38,606 nt of DNA from Phytopseudomonas dryadis (GCF_004327355.1 NZ_QJUM01000040.1:1-38606), one strand, 5' to 3'. Positions 1 to 7,496 are shown, numbered from the stretch's first letter. Notes: generated by a model from the sequence alone, not told the origin. A program made the numbers and translations.

Positions 1-178
1 CCTTGCTGATGCGAGCTCGAAGCTCTGGATACCGTTCGGACTTAGCGGATGAGTGTGGAGGGCGCAGCGCAATCTACGTTGCAAGCTCAAGGCTTAAGGG
101 TGGACACGGCTTGCAGCTCCTCCCCCGTGGATCAGTCGGGAACCATAGCCTCGTTAAAAGGCTGTAGTCGAGATACAA

Positions 179-265
179 GGGTGGATGACGCTTGCCTGCG
201 CGGCCCGATCCGTCCACCGCTCTATGATCGCAATGGTGGATGAAAAAAGCGTCATCCACCCTACG
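179..265. repeat. GGGTGGAC-family palindromic repeat, copy A
   Basis: The segment begins GGGTGGATGACGCTT and ends with GCGTCATCCACCCTACG, so its ends are inverted repeats of each other. An internal CCGTCCACC / GGTGGA pair forms a second inner stem. Related copies lie at 375-451, 26329-26419, 27490-27580 and, in a shorter form, inside hrpA at 34115-34177. It abuts the aldo/keto-reductase-like fragment at 268. No protein is encoded. Confidence 0.75.
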
Positions 266-267
266 AA

Positions 268-345
268 CTGAGCGCCGCCGATCTGCAGGCGATCGACAGC
301 ACCTATCCGGCGCCGACGCGCAAGGCGCATTTGCAGATGGTTTAG
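268..345 (+). pseudogene. C-terminal fragment of an aldo/keto reductase-like gene
   Basis: This frame reads LSAADLQAIDSTYPAPTRK followed by AHLQMV and a stop at 343-345. The pattern L-S-x-x-D-L-x-x-I/L-D-x-x-x-P-x-P-x-R-K at the extreme C-terminus is typical of bacterial aldo/keto reductases. Only about 25 codons survive and the GGGTGGAC repeat lies directly upstream, so the rest of the gene has been lost or displaced. No other reductase sequence is visible in 1-178. The match rests on a short stretch, so the assignment is moderate. Confidence 0.45.
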
Positions 346-374
346 GAGCGGCCATAAGCTTCAAGCCAGAAGCC

Positions 375-451
375 GTAGGGTGGACGACGCTTCACCCGTC
401 CACCACTCCGCGATCGCAATGGTGGACAAAAAGAGCGTTGTCCACCCTACG
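375..451. repeat. GTAGGGTGGAC-family palindromic repeat, copy B
   Basis: The outer ends GTAGGGTGGACGACGC and GCGTTGTCCACCCTACG are near-perfect inverted repeats, with an inner GTCCACC / GGTGGAC pair. It lies between the reductase fragment and the 3' end of rapA, where its hairpin could also end transcription. The preceding bases AGCTTCAAGCCAGA (around 358-371) recur after fadD2 near 16037. Confidence 0.75.
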
Positions 452-476
452 TCCTGCAGAGAGCGGGCGGGAGAGT

Positions 477-3320
477 TTAGCCGGCGACCAGCACGCGAAT
501 GGCTTCCAGGCGCAGGGCCGCCTTGTCGAGCATCGCCAGGCCCTGTTCGCGCTGCTGGCGCAGGGCCTCCAGTTCGCTGTCGCGTACGCTGGGGTTGACC
601 GCCTGCAGGGCGGTCAGGCGGGCCAGTTCCTCGTCGGTCTCGGCGGCCAGGCGGCGCTTGGCTTCGTTCACCCGCTCGACATGGCGCGGCATGATCTTGG
701 CTTCGCCGGCGCTGATCTGCGGGTTGAGGCTGTCGCGCTGGGCCTGGACGAACTTGTTGGCGCTGGCGCGCGGCACGCTTTCCAGCTGATCGTTGAGGGT
801 TTCGAAGGAAACCTTGGAGGCCAGGTCGTTGCCATTGCCGTCGAGCAGGCAGCGCAGCGCCGCCGGCGGCAGGTAGCGGCCCAGCTGCAGGTTGCGCGGC
901 GCCACCACTTCGCTGACGTAGAGCAGTTCCAGCAGCACGGTGCCGGGCTTGAGCGCCTTGTTCTTGATCAGCGCCACCGAGGTGTTGCCCATGGAGCCCG
1001 AACGCACCAGGTCCATGCCGCCCTGCACCATGGGATGTTCCCAGGTGAGGAACTGCATGTCCTCGCGGGCCAGGGCCAGGTTGCGGTCGTAGGTGATGGT
1101 CACGCCCTCGTCGTCGCCGAGGGGGAAGCTGGCGTCGAGCATCTTCTCGCTGGGACGCAGGATCAGCGCGTTGTCCGAGTGATCCTCGCTGTCGATGCCG
1201 AAGGCGTCGAACAACTGCTCCATGTAGATCGGCAGGGCGAATTGATCGTCCTGCTCGAGGATCGCTTCCACCAGGGCCTCGCCTTCACCGGCGCCGCCGG
1301 AATTGAGTTCCAGCAGGCGGTCGCGGCCGGCGTGCAGCTCGCTTTCCAGGCGCTGGCGCTCGGCGGTGGCCTCGTCGACCAGGGTCTGCCACTGGCCGTC
1401 GTCGGCGTTTTCCAGCATCGGCAGCAGGCGGCTGCCGAACTGCTGCTGCAGGGCGTTGCCGGTCGGGCAGGTGGCGAGGAAGGCGTTGAGCGCCTGGTGG
1501 TACCACTGGAACAGGCGTTCCTGGGGGCTGTTCTCCAGGTACGGCACGTGCAGTTGAATGCGGTGCTTCTGGCCGATGCGGTCGAGGCGGCCGATGCGCT
1601 GCTCGAGCAGATCCGGGTGCGCCGGCAGGTCGAACAGCACCAGGTGATGGGCGAACTGGAAGTTGCGCCCCTCGCTGCCGATCTCGGAACAGATCAGCAC
1701 CTGGGCGCCGAACTCCTCATCGGCGAAGTAGGCCGCGGCACGGTCGCGCTCGAGGATGCTCATGCCTTCGTGGAACACCGTGGCCGGGATGCCGGAACGC
1801 ACGCGCAGGGCGTCTTCCAGGTCCATGGCGGTTTCGGCGTGGGCGCAGATGACCAGCACCTTGAACTTCTTGAGCATCTTCAGGGTGTCGATCAGCCATT
1901 CGACCCGTGGGTCGAAGCGCCACCAGCGCTGTTCTTCCTCGATCTCCGGCTGCGCCTGGTAGCTGACCTCGGGGTACAGGTCGGCATGCTCGCCCAGGGG
2001 CAGCTCCAGGTACTCGTCCGGGCTCGGCAGCGGATAGGCGTGCAACTCGCGTTCGGGGAAGCCCTGGACGGCGGCGCGGGTGTTGCGGAACAGCAGGCGG
2101 CCGGTGCCGTGACGGTCGAGCAGTTCGCGGGTCAGGCGGGCGCTGGCTTCGATGTCGCCATCGGCGACCGCGGCGAGCAGCGCCTCGCCTTCGGCACCGA
2201 GGAAGTCGTGGATGGTCTGGTACGCCTGGGGCGACAGCCGGCCCTGATCCAGCAGCTCCTGCACGGCTTCGGCGATGGGCTTGTAGTTGGCGCTTTCGGC
2301 GCGGAACGCCTGCAGGTCGTGGAAGCGGTTGGGGTCGAGCAGGCGCAGGCGGGCGAAGTGGCTGTCCTGGCCGAGTTGTTCGGGGGTCGCGGTGAGCAGC
2401 AGCACGCCGGGAATGACTTCGGCCAGCTGTTCGACCAGGCTGTACTCGCGGCTGGCCTTTTCCGGGTGCCAGACCAGGTGGTGGGCTTCGTCGACCACCA
2501 ACAGATCCCAGCCGGCGGCGAACAGCGCGTCCTGGGCCTTCTCGTCGTCGCACAGCCATTCCAGGGCGACCAGCGCCAGCTGCGCGTCCTCGAAGGGGTT
2601 GCTGGCGTCGCTCTCGAGGAAGCGTTCGGCGTCGAACAGCGCCACTTCCAGGTTGAAGCGCCGGCGCATTTCCACCAGCCATTGGTGCTGCAGGTTCTCC
2701 GGCACCAGGATGAGCACGCGGCTGGCGCGGCCGGTGAGCAACTGGCGGTGGATCACCAGGCCCGCTTCGATGGTCTTGCCCAGGCCCACTTCGTCGGCCA
2801 GCAGCACGCGCGGTGCGATGCGGTCAGCCACTTCACGGGCGATGTGCAACTGGTGGGCGATGGGTTGCGCACGCACACCGCCCAGGCCCCACAGCGAGGA
2901 TTGCAACTGGCGGCTGGTGAATTCCAGGGTGTGGTAGCGCAGGGCGAACCAGGGCAGCGGATCGATCTGGCCGGCGAACAGGCGGTCGCTGGCCAGGCGG
3001 AACTGGATGAAGTTCGACAGCTGGGTTTCCGGCAGGGTGACGCTCCGGTGCTGCGCGTCGAGGCCGTGGTAGACCAGCAGGCCGTCGACATCGTCGACTT
3101 CCTGCACGGTCAGCTTCCAGCCCTCGAAATGGGTGATCTCGTCGCCGGGGGAAAAGCGCACGCGGGTCAGGGGCGCATTGCGGGTCGCGTACTGGCGGGT
3201 TTCGCCGGTTGCCGGGTAGAGCACGGTGAGCATGCGGCCGTCCTGCATGAGGATGGTTCCCAAGCCCAGTTCCGCTTCGCTGTCGCTGATCCAGCGTTGC
3301 CCCGGTTGATACTCCGCCAT
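477..3320 (-). CDS. rapA: RNA polymerase-associated protein RapA (HepA), SWI2/SNF2 ATPase
   Basis: A 947-residue SWI2/SNF2-type ATPase, close to the E. coli RapA length of 968. RapA binds core RNA polymerase and helps recycle it from stalled post-transcription complexes. The N-terminus (MAEYQPGQRWISDSE, with Tudor-like beta-rich segments over about residues 1-110) is characteristic of RapA. Walker A is DEVGLGKT at 176-183 and the DEAH box is at 277-280. The C-terminal helicase lobe contains QRIGRLDRIGQ, the arginine-finger motif VI. A long RapA-specific C-terminal region follows. The ATG at 3318-3320 is preceded by GGAGACAGGC on the minus strand. The gene is monocistronic and divergent from the operon starting at 3483. 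The long plus-strand frame across it is a codon-bias shadow. Confidence 0.97.
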   Translation of the reverse strand: MAEYQPGQRWISDSEAELGLGTILMQDGRMLTVLYPATGETRQYATRNAPLTRVRFSPGDEITHFEGWKLTVQEVDDVDGLLVYHGLDAQHRSVTLPETQLSNFIQFRLASDRLFAGQIDPLPWFALRYHTLEFTSRQLQSSLWGLGGVRAQPIAHQLHIAREVADRIAPRVLLADEVGLGKTIEAGLVIHRQLLTGRASRVLILVPENLQHQWLVEMRRRFNLEVALFDAERFLESDASNPFEDAQLALVALEWLCDDEKAQDALFAAGWDLLVVDEAHHLVWHPEKASREYSLVEQLAEVIPGVLLLTATPEQLGQDSHFARLRLLDPNRFHDLQAFRAESANYKPIAEAVQELLDQGRLSPQAYQTIHDFLGAEGEALLAAVADGDIEASARLTRELLDRHGTGRLLFRNTRAAVQGFPERELHAYPLPSPDEYLELPLGEHADLYPEVSYQAQPEIEEEQRWWRFDPRVEWLIDTLKMLKKFKVLVICAHAETAMDLEDALRVRSGIPATVFHEGMSILERDRAAAYFADEEFGAQVLICSEIGSEGRNFQFAHHLVLFDLPAHPDLLEQRIGRLDRIGQKHRIQLHVPYLENSPQERLFQWYHQALNAFLATCPTGNALQQQFGSRLLPMLENADDGQWQTLVDEATAERQRLESELHAGRDRLLELNSGGAGEGEALVEAILEQDDQFALPIYMEQLFDAFGIDSEDHSDNALILRPSEKMLDASFPLGDDEGVTITYDRNLALAREDMQFLTWEHPMVQGGMDLVRSGSMGNTSVALIKNKALKPGTVLLELLYVSEVVAPRNLQLGRYLPPAALRCLLDGNGNDLASKVSFETLNDQLESVPRASANKFVQAQRDSLNPQISAGEAKIMPRHVERVNEAKRRLAAETDEELARLTALQAVNPSVRDSELEALRQQREQGLAMLDKAALRLEAIRVLVAG

Positions 3321-3482
3321 GCCTGTCTCCCGTATGAAAAAGCCGGCTATGGTAACGGAACGCCGGGCTCAGCCAAAGGCACATCGGTATCCCATTCGGC
3401 ACTTAGTGATGGATGTCCGGTCGAAAGTGTAGTTAAAGTCGCTTGTTTCGAGGCCGACAAGACTCGAAAGGAGAACGCAACC

Positions 3483-3779
3483 ATGTTGCCACCCATCCCC
3501 CACAGCCTGGTTCCGGTCACCGCCCAGCAGGACGTGATCAAGCCCCGGCCCGACGTTCCCCCGGTCACGCCGGTGTCGGAGACTGCTCAGGAGAGTGGGG
3601 TGAGCCTGGACAAGCGCCATCCGCAGGACATCGAGGAACGCCTGCGCGAGGAGCAACGGCGCCGTCAGCGGCGTGGCTACACCCCGGCCGAGCTGGCCGA
3701 GGGCGACGTGGCGGAGGACGACGAGCCGGCGCTCGAGGAACTGCCCCGCCAGGGGCTGTGGGTGGATGTCGAAGTGTGA
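3483..3779 (+). CDS. Conserved hypothetical protein, 98 aa, acidic and charged
   Basis: The ATG at 3483 follows a good ribosome binding site (AAAGGAG at 3469-3475). The protein is hydrophilic: a proline-rich N-terminal third (PRPDVPPVTPVSE), a central highly charged helix rich in Arg and Glu (about residues 40-62), then an acidic tail (EGDVAEDDEPALEELP). There is no signal peptide or membrane segment. It is the first gene of an operon: its TGA at 3777-3779 overlaps the GTG start of the AlkB-family gene. From memory, a gene of this kind sits between hepA and an alkB-like gene in P. aeruginosa (PA3307 region). Its function is unknown. An in-frame extension far upstream into the rapA antisense is rejected because the ribosome binding site marks this start. 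Confidence 0.85.
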   Translation: MLPPIPHSLVPVTAQQDVIKPRPDVPPVTPVSETAQESGVSLDKRHPQDIEERLREEQRRRQRRGYTPAELAEGDVAEDDEPALEELPRQGLWVDVEV

Positions 3780-4411
3780 ACCCCGCCAGCCCCGGACGCG
3801 CCCTGCAGGGCGCTCTGTTCGACGATCCCGCGCCACGCTTGCCCGGTGCCGAGTTGAGCTACCAGCGTCATTGGCTCGACGCTGCCACCGCCGACGACTG
3901 GCTACGGCGTCTGCTCGACGAAACCCTCTGGCAACGGCCCGAGGTGGTTCTCTACGGTCGCCGCCACCCGGTACCGCGGTTGCTGGCCTGGTATGGCGAT
4001 GCCGGAATCCGTTATCGCTACTCCGGCATGACCCATCAACCGTTGCCCTGGACGCCGCTGCTGGCCGAGATCCGCCGGCGGCTGGTGGAGGCCGTGGGCC
4101 AGCCGCTCAATGGCGCGCTGCTCAACTGCTACCGCAACGGCCAGGACTCCATGGGCTGGCACAGCGACGACGAGCCCGAGCTGGGGGCCGATCCGCTGGT
4201 GGTGTCCTTGAGTCTGGGCGCAACCCGACGCTTCGACCTGCGTCGCAAGGGGCAGCAGCGCATCGAACATTCCCTGCCACTGGAGCATGGCTCGCTACTG
4301 GTCATGGCCGGGCAGACGCAGCATCATTGGCAGCACCAGGTGGCGAAGACGCGCAGCCACTGCGCGCCACGCCTGAACCTCACTTTTCGTCTGATCCGGT
4401 CGCCGCTATGA
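3776..4411 (+). CDS. AlkB-family 2-oxoglutarate/Fe(II)-dependent oxygenase
   Basis: A 211-residue protein of the AlkB dioxygenase family, whose members oxidatively remove alkyl groups from nucleic-acid bases using Fe(II) and 2-oxoglutarate. The iron triad is visible: H129 and D131 in GWHSDDE, and H187 in HHWQHQVAKT. The 2-oxoglutarate-binding R-x-N-x-T-F-R signature is R199, N201 and R205. The substrate-lid region contains RYSGMTHQPLPW. I chose the GTG at 3776 because it overlaps the upstream stop (GTGA) and gives the length expected for the short AlkB / ALKBH2-3-like group; the only ATG nearby falls inside the conserved domain. The stop overlaps the next gene by ATGA. This is probably a repair enzyme, but the paralogue group cannot be fixed from motifs alone. 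Confidence 0.92.
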   Translation: MNPASPGRALQGALFDDPAPRLPGAELSYQRHWLDAATADDWLRRLLDETLWQRPEVVLYGRRHPVPRLLAWYGDAGIRYRYSGMTHQPLPWTPLLAEIRRRLVEAVGQPLNGALLNCYRNGQDSMGWHSDDEPELGADPLVVSLSLGATRRFDLRRKGQQRIEHSLPLEHGSLLVMAGQTQHHWQHQVAKTRSHCAPRLNLTFRLIRSPL

Positions 4412-4569
4412 GCAACGATGTGAAACTGATCGATTTCAACGCCGAGCGCGACAAGCGCATCCATGACCTGCGCGACAAGAAGCTCGAGGAAATGCGCCAG
4501 GCCTTCGAGCAGGCGATGCCCTTGGCCAAGGCCAAGAAGAAGTCCAAGGGCAAGCCAAAGAAGCGGTGA
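4408..4569 (+). CDS. Small basic hypothetical protein, 53 aa
   Basis: The ATG overlaps the AlkB-family stop codon as ATGA, so translation is probably coupled. The product begins MSNDVKLIDFNAERDKRIHDLR, has a charged amphipathic helix, and ends in a lysine-rich tail (KAKKKSKGKPKKR). It resembles a small conserved Pseudomonas protein found in this operon (PA3305-like, from memory of gene order). The tail suggests nucleic-acid or ribosome contact, but that is inference only. It is the last gene of the three-gene operon and is followed by an intrinsic terminator at 4638. Confidence 0.8.
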   Translation: MSNDVKLIDFNAERDKRIHDLRDKKLEEMRQAFEQAMPLAKAKKKSKGKPKKR

Positions 4570-4637
4570 CCGACACCGGGGGCCCCATGGCCTGCCCGCG
4601 GCAGGCTGTCGCGCCGCGGCCCCGAGCACCTTCTTTC

Positions 4638-4670
4638 CCGGCATCCCATTCGTGGATGCCGGCCTTGTTT
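4638..4670 (+). terminator. Intrinsic terminator of the alkB-like operon
   Basis: A perfect 9-bp stem CCGGCATCC (4638-4646) / GGATGCCGG (4654-4662) with a 7-nt loop is followed by CCTTGTTT. It lies between the 53-aa gene and the PhrS-like promoter, separating the two units. Confidence 0.65.
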
Positions 4671-4693
4671 CTGCCCACTCCAGCCACTTTCCG

Positions 4694-4707
4694 TTGACCT
4701 GGATCAG
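4694..4707 (+). promoter_or_regulatory. Upstream ANR/FNR-like box
   Basis: TTGACCTGGATCAG matches the ANR/FNR consensus TTGAT-N4-ATCAA with two mismatches. Its left 13 bases are identical to the better box 51 bp downstream. At about 100 bp upstream of the predicted start it is too far for class II activation, so it could be a secondary site or a relic of duplication. Confidence 0.45.
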
Positions 4708-4744
4708 TGTCCTGCAGCCGCTGCGCCCAGGCGACGTGCGGCTC

Positions 4745-4785
4745 TTGACCTGGATCAATTGCGCCTGGCGCTGCGTTGCTAACGT
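4745..4785 (+). promoter_or_regulatory. ANR-dependent promoter of the PhrS-like sRNA
   Basis: TTGACCTGGATCAA (4745-4758) is a near-consensus ANR/FNR box. Its centre (4751.5) is about 41 bp before a predicted start near 4792, the class II activator position. A -10-like TAACGT is at 4780-4785 and no good -35 is present, as expected where ANR replaces it. P. aeruginosa PhrS is known to be induced by ANR under low oxygen. Confidence 0.7.
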
Positions 4786-4821
4786 AACGCCATACCCGAG
4801 CAGCGGATGCAGGAGGCGGTC

Positions 4822-4929
4822 ATGTTCATCGATGGGGTGGTTCTCGCCGGAGTCGGCACCGTTGGCCTGGTGGTCGCGTTCTGCACAGGGGTTGGCTATT
4901 TCATCTGGAAGGACGCGCACAAAAAATGA
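4822..4929 (+). CDS. 35-aa hydrophobic peptide encoded inside the PhrS-like RNA
   Basis: The ATG follows a strong ribosome binding site (GCAGGAGG at 4809-4816). The peptide begins MFIDGVVLAG and is one transmembrane helix over about residues 5-29, ending with a charged tail (KDAHKK). P. aeruginosa PhrS also encodes a peptide of about 37 residues, so an ORF of this size in this RNA is expected. The stop codon lies inside the first copy of the 74-bp repeat. Whether the peptide has a role separate from the RNA is unknown. Confidence 0.7.
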   Translation: MFIDGVVLAGVGTVGLVVAFCTGVGYFIWKDAHKK

Positions 4930-5065
4930 CCGGGAGTCATTTTTGACGTCGCTGGCGACGGCCCGCAGGGTGGCCGCCAGGGATGGCAGGCCACAAAAAA
5001 TGGCCGGGAGTCATGTCTAACGTCGTCTGGCGACGGCCCGAAGGGGAGGGCATAAGGACGGGCCG
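4918..5065 (+). repeat. 74-bp tandem duplication inside the PhrS-like RNA
   Basis: Unit 1 (4918-4991) and unit 2 (4992-5065) both begin CACAAAAAATG, then share CCGGGAGTCAT, ACGTCG, TGGCGACGGCCCG and GGG at the same spacing. Unit 1 contains the peptide's stop codon and a perfect 9-bp hairpin (4922-4930 with 4936-4944). Unit 2 has diverged there (TGG instead of TGA; the T-run is interrupted), so it keeps neither. Confidence 0.8.
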
Positions 5066-5102
5066 CGCCGAGTTCCGGATTCAACGAGCACGCAAGGCAT
5101 TT

Positions 5103-5127
5103 GGGCGACTTCGGTCGCCCTTTTTTT
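5103..5127 (+). terminator. Intrinsic terminator of the PhrS-like RNA
   Basis: GGGCGAC (5103-5109), a TTCG tetraloop and GTCGCCC (5114-5120) form a perfect 7-bp stem followed by seven T residues. This is a textbook Rho-independent terminator and marks the likely 3' end of the small RNA. Confidence 0.9.
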
Positions 5128-5225
5128 CGTCTGCGCGAAAGGGATCTTGCAGTTGCCGCTGCCTGCGGGGCTGTCCACGCCTGATCGGCCGGCGCCGATG
5201 GCGGCATGCGCTGGACAGGACATAG

Positions 5226-5237
5226 TTAGCTAGCTAA
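5226..5237. promoter_or_regulatory. Palindromic operator candidate upstream of the efflux operon
   Basis: TTAGCTAGCTAA is a perfect 12-bp palindrome 78 bp before the FUSC start codon, in an otherwise G+C-rich region, and AT-rich bases follow it (TAATAATTA). Palindromes of this type are bound by MarR- and TetR-type efflux regulators. No regulator gene is adjacent, so the cognate protein would be encoded elsewhere. Confidence 0.4.
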
Positions 5238-5314
5238 TAATTACCTTCCTGCACAGGAGGCGAATCCGCTTCCTTCCAGCTATTTTCATATCAGCCCAGC
5301 CTCAGGTAAGCACC

Positions 5315-7303
5315 GTGCGTGATGCTTTGCTGGCGTTTCTCGCGCCCAGCCCGCAAGCCCTTCAGTTCGCCATCAAGACCCTGCTCGGCGGCGGTCTGGC
5401 GCTTTGGTGCGCCATGCGTTTCGGCCTGGAACAGCCGCAGTGGGCGCTGATGACGGCCTTCATCGTCGCTCAGCCGCTGTCCGGCATGGTGGTGCAGAAG
5501 GGCCTGGCGCGCCTGCTCGGCACCCTGGTCGGCACCTGCATGGCGGTGCTTTTCATGGGCTTGTTCGCCCAGGCGCCCTGGCTGTTCATCGGCGCCATGG
5601 CGCTGTGGCTGGGGCTGTGCACCGCGGCCTCGACCATGTTGCGCAGTGCCTGGTCCTATGCGTTCGTGCTGGCCGGCTATACGGTGGCGATCATCGCCTT
5701 GCCGATTCTGCACAACCCCTTGCTGGTGTTCGAGGAGGCCATCGCCCGCTGTACGGAAATTTCCCTGGGGATCGTCTGCGCCACGCTGGTCAGCGCGCTG
5801 CTCTGGCCGCAGCGGGTGGAGCGCCAGCTTAGCCGGCAGGCGCGCGATGCCTGGCAGGCCGGGGTGAAAACCGCCAACCAGGCGCTCAGCGGCGAGCCGC
5901 AGCCGCGCCAGGGGCTGCTCGAGGTGCTGGGGCGTATCGTCGCCGTGGATGCCCAGCGCGAGCACGCCTGGTTCGAAGGCAACCGGGGCCGGCAGCGCGC
6001 GGTGGCCCTGCGTGTGCTCAGCCGTGACCTGCTCGGGGTGTTGCGCCTGGCGCGCGGCGCGGCACGCCAGTGGCAGCAGTTGCGCGAGGACGAGCGCCAG
6101 GCGCTGGCGCCCTGGCTGCAACACGTGCGCCAGCGCCTGGACGATGCGGAATCCGAGGAGCTGCCAGCCCTGGCCGGGCAGTTGCGCGAGGTCGCCCTGC
6201 AACCCGGCTGGGCGCCGGTGCAGCAGTTCTGTCTGGAGCGCCTGGCGTTGCTGCTGCTGCGCGTGCAGACCGCGCGCGTTTCCTTGCTGGCGGTGGAGCA
6301 GGGCGCTGCGCCGCTGGATGCGCCGGCGGCGCTGTCCTGGCACCGCGACTGGCAGAGTGCGGCGGTATACGGTGCGCGCAGTGCGCTGACCTTTCTCGCG
6401 CTGTCGGCATTCTGGCTGGCCAGCGCCTGGACATCGGCGTCCGGGGCGCTGCTGCTGGGCGCCGTGGTCTGCAGCCTGTTCGCCAGTCGGGAGACGGCGC
6501 CGCAGATCGGCATGATGTTCCTGCGTGGCATCCTCTATGCCCTGCCGGTGGCCTTTATCGTCGGCCAGGTGCTGTTGCCGCAGCTGAGCGGTTTCGTCAT
6601 GCTCTGCCTGGTGCTCGGCGTACCCCTGTTCTTCGGCGCCCTGGGCATGGCCAAGCCGGCGCTCGGCGCCACCTCGACCGCCTTCTGCCTGCATCTCATC
6701 GTGCTCTGCGCACCGCAGAACGTCATGCGCTATGACGTGGCTCTGTTCATCAACGAGGCCATGGCCATGCTGCTCGGCGTGGCCTGTGCCGTGCTGGCGT
6801 TCCATCTGGTGACCCTGCGCAACCCGGTGTGGCATGGGCGGCGCCTGCTCAGGGCGATCCAGGTGGATCTCGGGCGTCTGACACGGCGACCGCTGCGCAG
6901 CGCCGACAACTGGTTCGGCGGACGTATGGCCGACCGCCTGCTGCAACTGGCGCGGCATTACCCGGCGTTGCCGGATCAGGCCCGCAGCCGTTGGGACGAC
7001 GGTGTCGCCAGCCTCGATCTGGGCGATGAGCTGGTGCACTTGCGTGGCTGCCTGGCCGCCGCCGATGTCCCGCTGGGCATGGCCGAGGAGCGCTTTCTGC
7101 GACACCTGGAGAGCGTGCTGTTGCGCGGCCCGGCAGCGCACCGCGCCGCCGCCCTGGATGCGGCGGTGGATGAGCTGCTGCTGGCGCTGCGCGCGGCCAC
7201 GCCCAGTATCGACCGGCGCCTGGCCCAGGCCGCGCTGCTGCAATTGCAAAGTGGCTGGCGCCACTGGTGCGCCTTGCAAGGAGAACGACATGGGACTGCG
7301 TGA
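5315..7303 (+). CDS. FUSC-family inner-membrane efflux protein (AaeB-like)
   Basis: A 662-residue protein of the FUSC/AaeB family, the inner-membrane part of exporters for aromatic acids, fusaric acid and similar compounds. Two membrane domains are visible: a first cluster of helices over about residues 20-175 (MTAFIVAQPLSG, then WSYAFVLAGYTVAIIALP) and a second over about 350-500. A long hydrophilic arm lies between them and a soluble tail follows. This duplicated half-FUSC layout and the length are usual for AaeB. The start is GTG at 5315 with CAGGTAAG just upstream. It is the first of a three-gene operon; the DUF1656 gene starts inside its last codons (14-nt overlap). The substrate is not determinable from sequence. 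Confidence 0.9.
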   Translation: MRDALLAFLAPSPQALQFAIKTLLGGGLALWCAMRFGLEQPQWALMTAFIVAQPLSGMVVQKGLARLLGTLVGTCMAVLFMGLFAQAPWLFIGAMALWLGLCTAASTMLRSAWSYAFVLAGYTVAIIALPILHNPLLVFEEAIARCTEISLGIVCATLVSALLWPQRVERQLSRQARDAWQAGVKTANQALSGEPQPRQGLLEVLGRIVAVDAQREHAWFEGNRGRQRAVALRVLSRDLLGVLRLARGAARQWQQLREDERQALAPWLQHVRQRLDDAESEELPALAGQLREVALQPGWAPVQQFCLERLALLLLRVQTARVSLLAVEQGAAPLDAPAALSWHRDWQSAAVYGARSALTFLALSAFWLASAWTSASGALLLGAVVCSLFASRETAPQIGMMFLRGILYALPVAFIVGQVLLPQLSGFVMLCLVLGVPLFFGALGMAKPALGATSTAFCLHLIVLCAPQNVMRYDVALFINEAMAMLLGVACAVLAFHLVTLRNPVWHGRRLLRAIQVDLGRLTRRPLRSADNWFGGRMADRLLQLARHYPALPDQARSRWDDGVASLDLGDELVHLRGCLAAADVPLGMAEERFLRHLESVLLRGPAAHRAAALDAAVDELLLALRAATPSIDRRLAQAALLQLQSGWRHWCALQGERHGTA

Positions 7304-7496
7304 GTGGTCACTGGCTGGGGTGCTGCTCAGCCCGATGCTGATCTACGCCTTGCTGGCGCTGCTGCTGACCGGACTGTTGCGCATGGGCCTGCAGCGGGTC
7401 GGCGCGGCGCGCTGGATCTGGCACGAGGCGCTGTTCGACTGTGCCCTGTATGTCTGCGTGCTGGCGGCGGTGATTGCCGTGCTGGGACGCGGTTGA
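7290..7496 (+). CDS. DUF1656 (AaeX-like) small membrane protein
   Basis: A 68-residue protein with two transmembrane helices (about residues 8-30 and 48-65). It starts MGLREWSLAGVLLSPMLIYA and contains the DUF1656 hallmark of an early L-S-P-x-x-x-Y-A stretch. The ATG at 7290 has a strong ribosome binding site (AAGGAGAACGAC) located inside the end of the FUSC gene, so the two are translationally linked. AaeX-type proteins always accompany AaeA/AaeB-type exporters; their own function is unclear. Confidence 0.88.
   Translation: MGLREWSLAGVLLSPMLIYALLALLLTGLLRMGLQRVGAARWIWHEALFDCALYVCVLAAVIAVLGRG

Larger units (their letters stand above)
4792..5127 (+). ncRNA. phrS: PhrS-like regulatory small RNA (about 336 nt predicted)
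   Basis: In P. aeruginosa, PhrS is an ANR-induced, Hfq-associated RNA of about 213 nt that carries a short internal ORF and lies beside the alkB-like/PA3305 genes. It activates pqsR translation by base pairing. Here the same context has an ANR box, a start near 4792, a 35-codon ORF and a strong terminator ending at 5127. The predicted transcript is longer than in P. aeruginosa, partly because 4918-4991 and 4992-5065 are tandem copies of a 74-bp unit. The assignment rests on gene order, the ANR box and the internal ORF; I could not align it to the reference RNA. The 5' end is inferred from promoter geometry. Confidence 0.7.

Noticed and set aside
240..3482. Long plus-strand frame antisense to rapA and in frame with the 98-aa gene
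   Set aside because: It mirrors rapA codon structure in high-G+C DNA and its composition is unlike a protein; only the part from 3483 has a ribosome binding site.
5291..7291. Minus-strand frame of 666 codons antisense to the FUSC gene
   Set aside because: The plus frame has clear membrane helices and family motifs; the minus frame is Gln/Arg/Gly-rich shadow.
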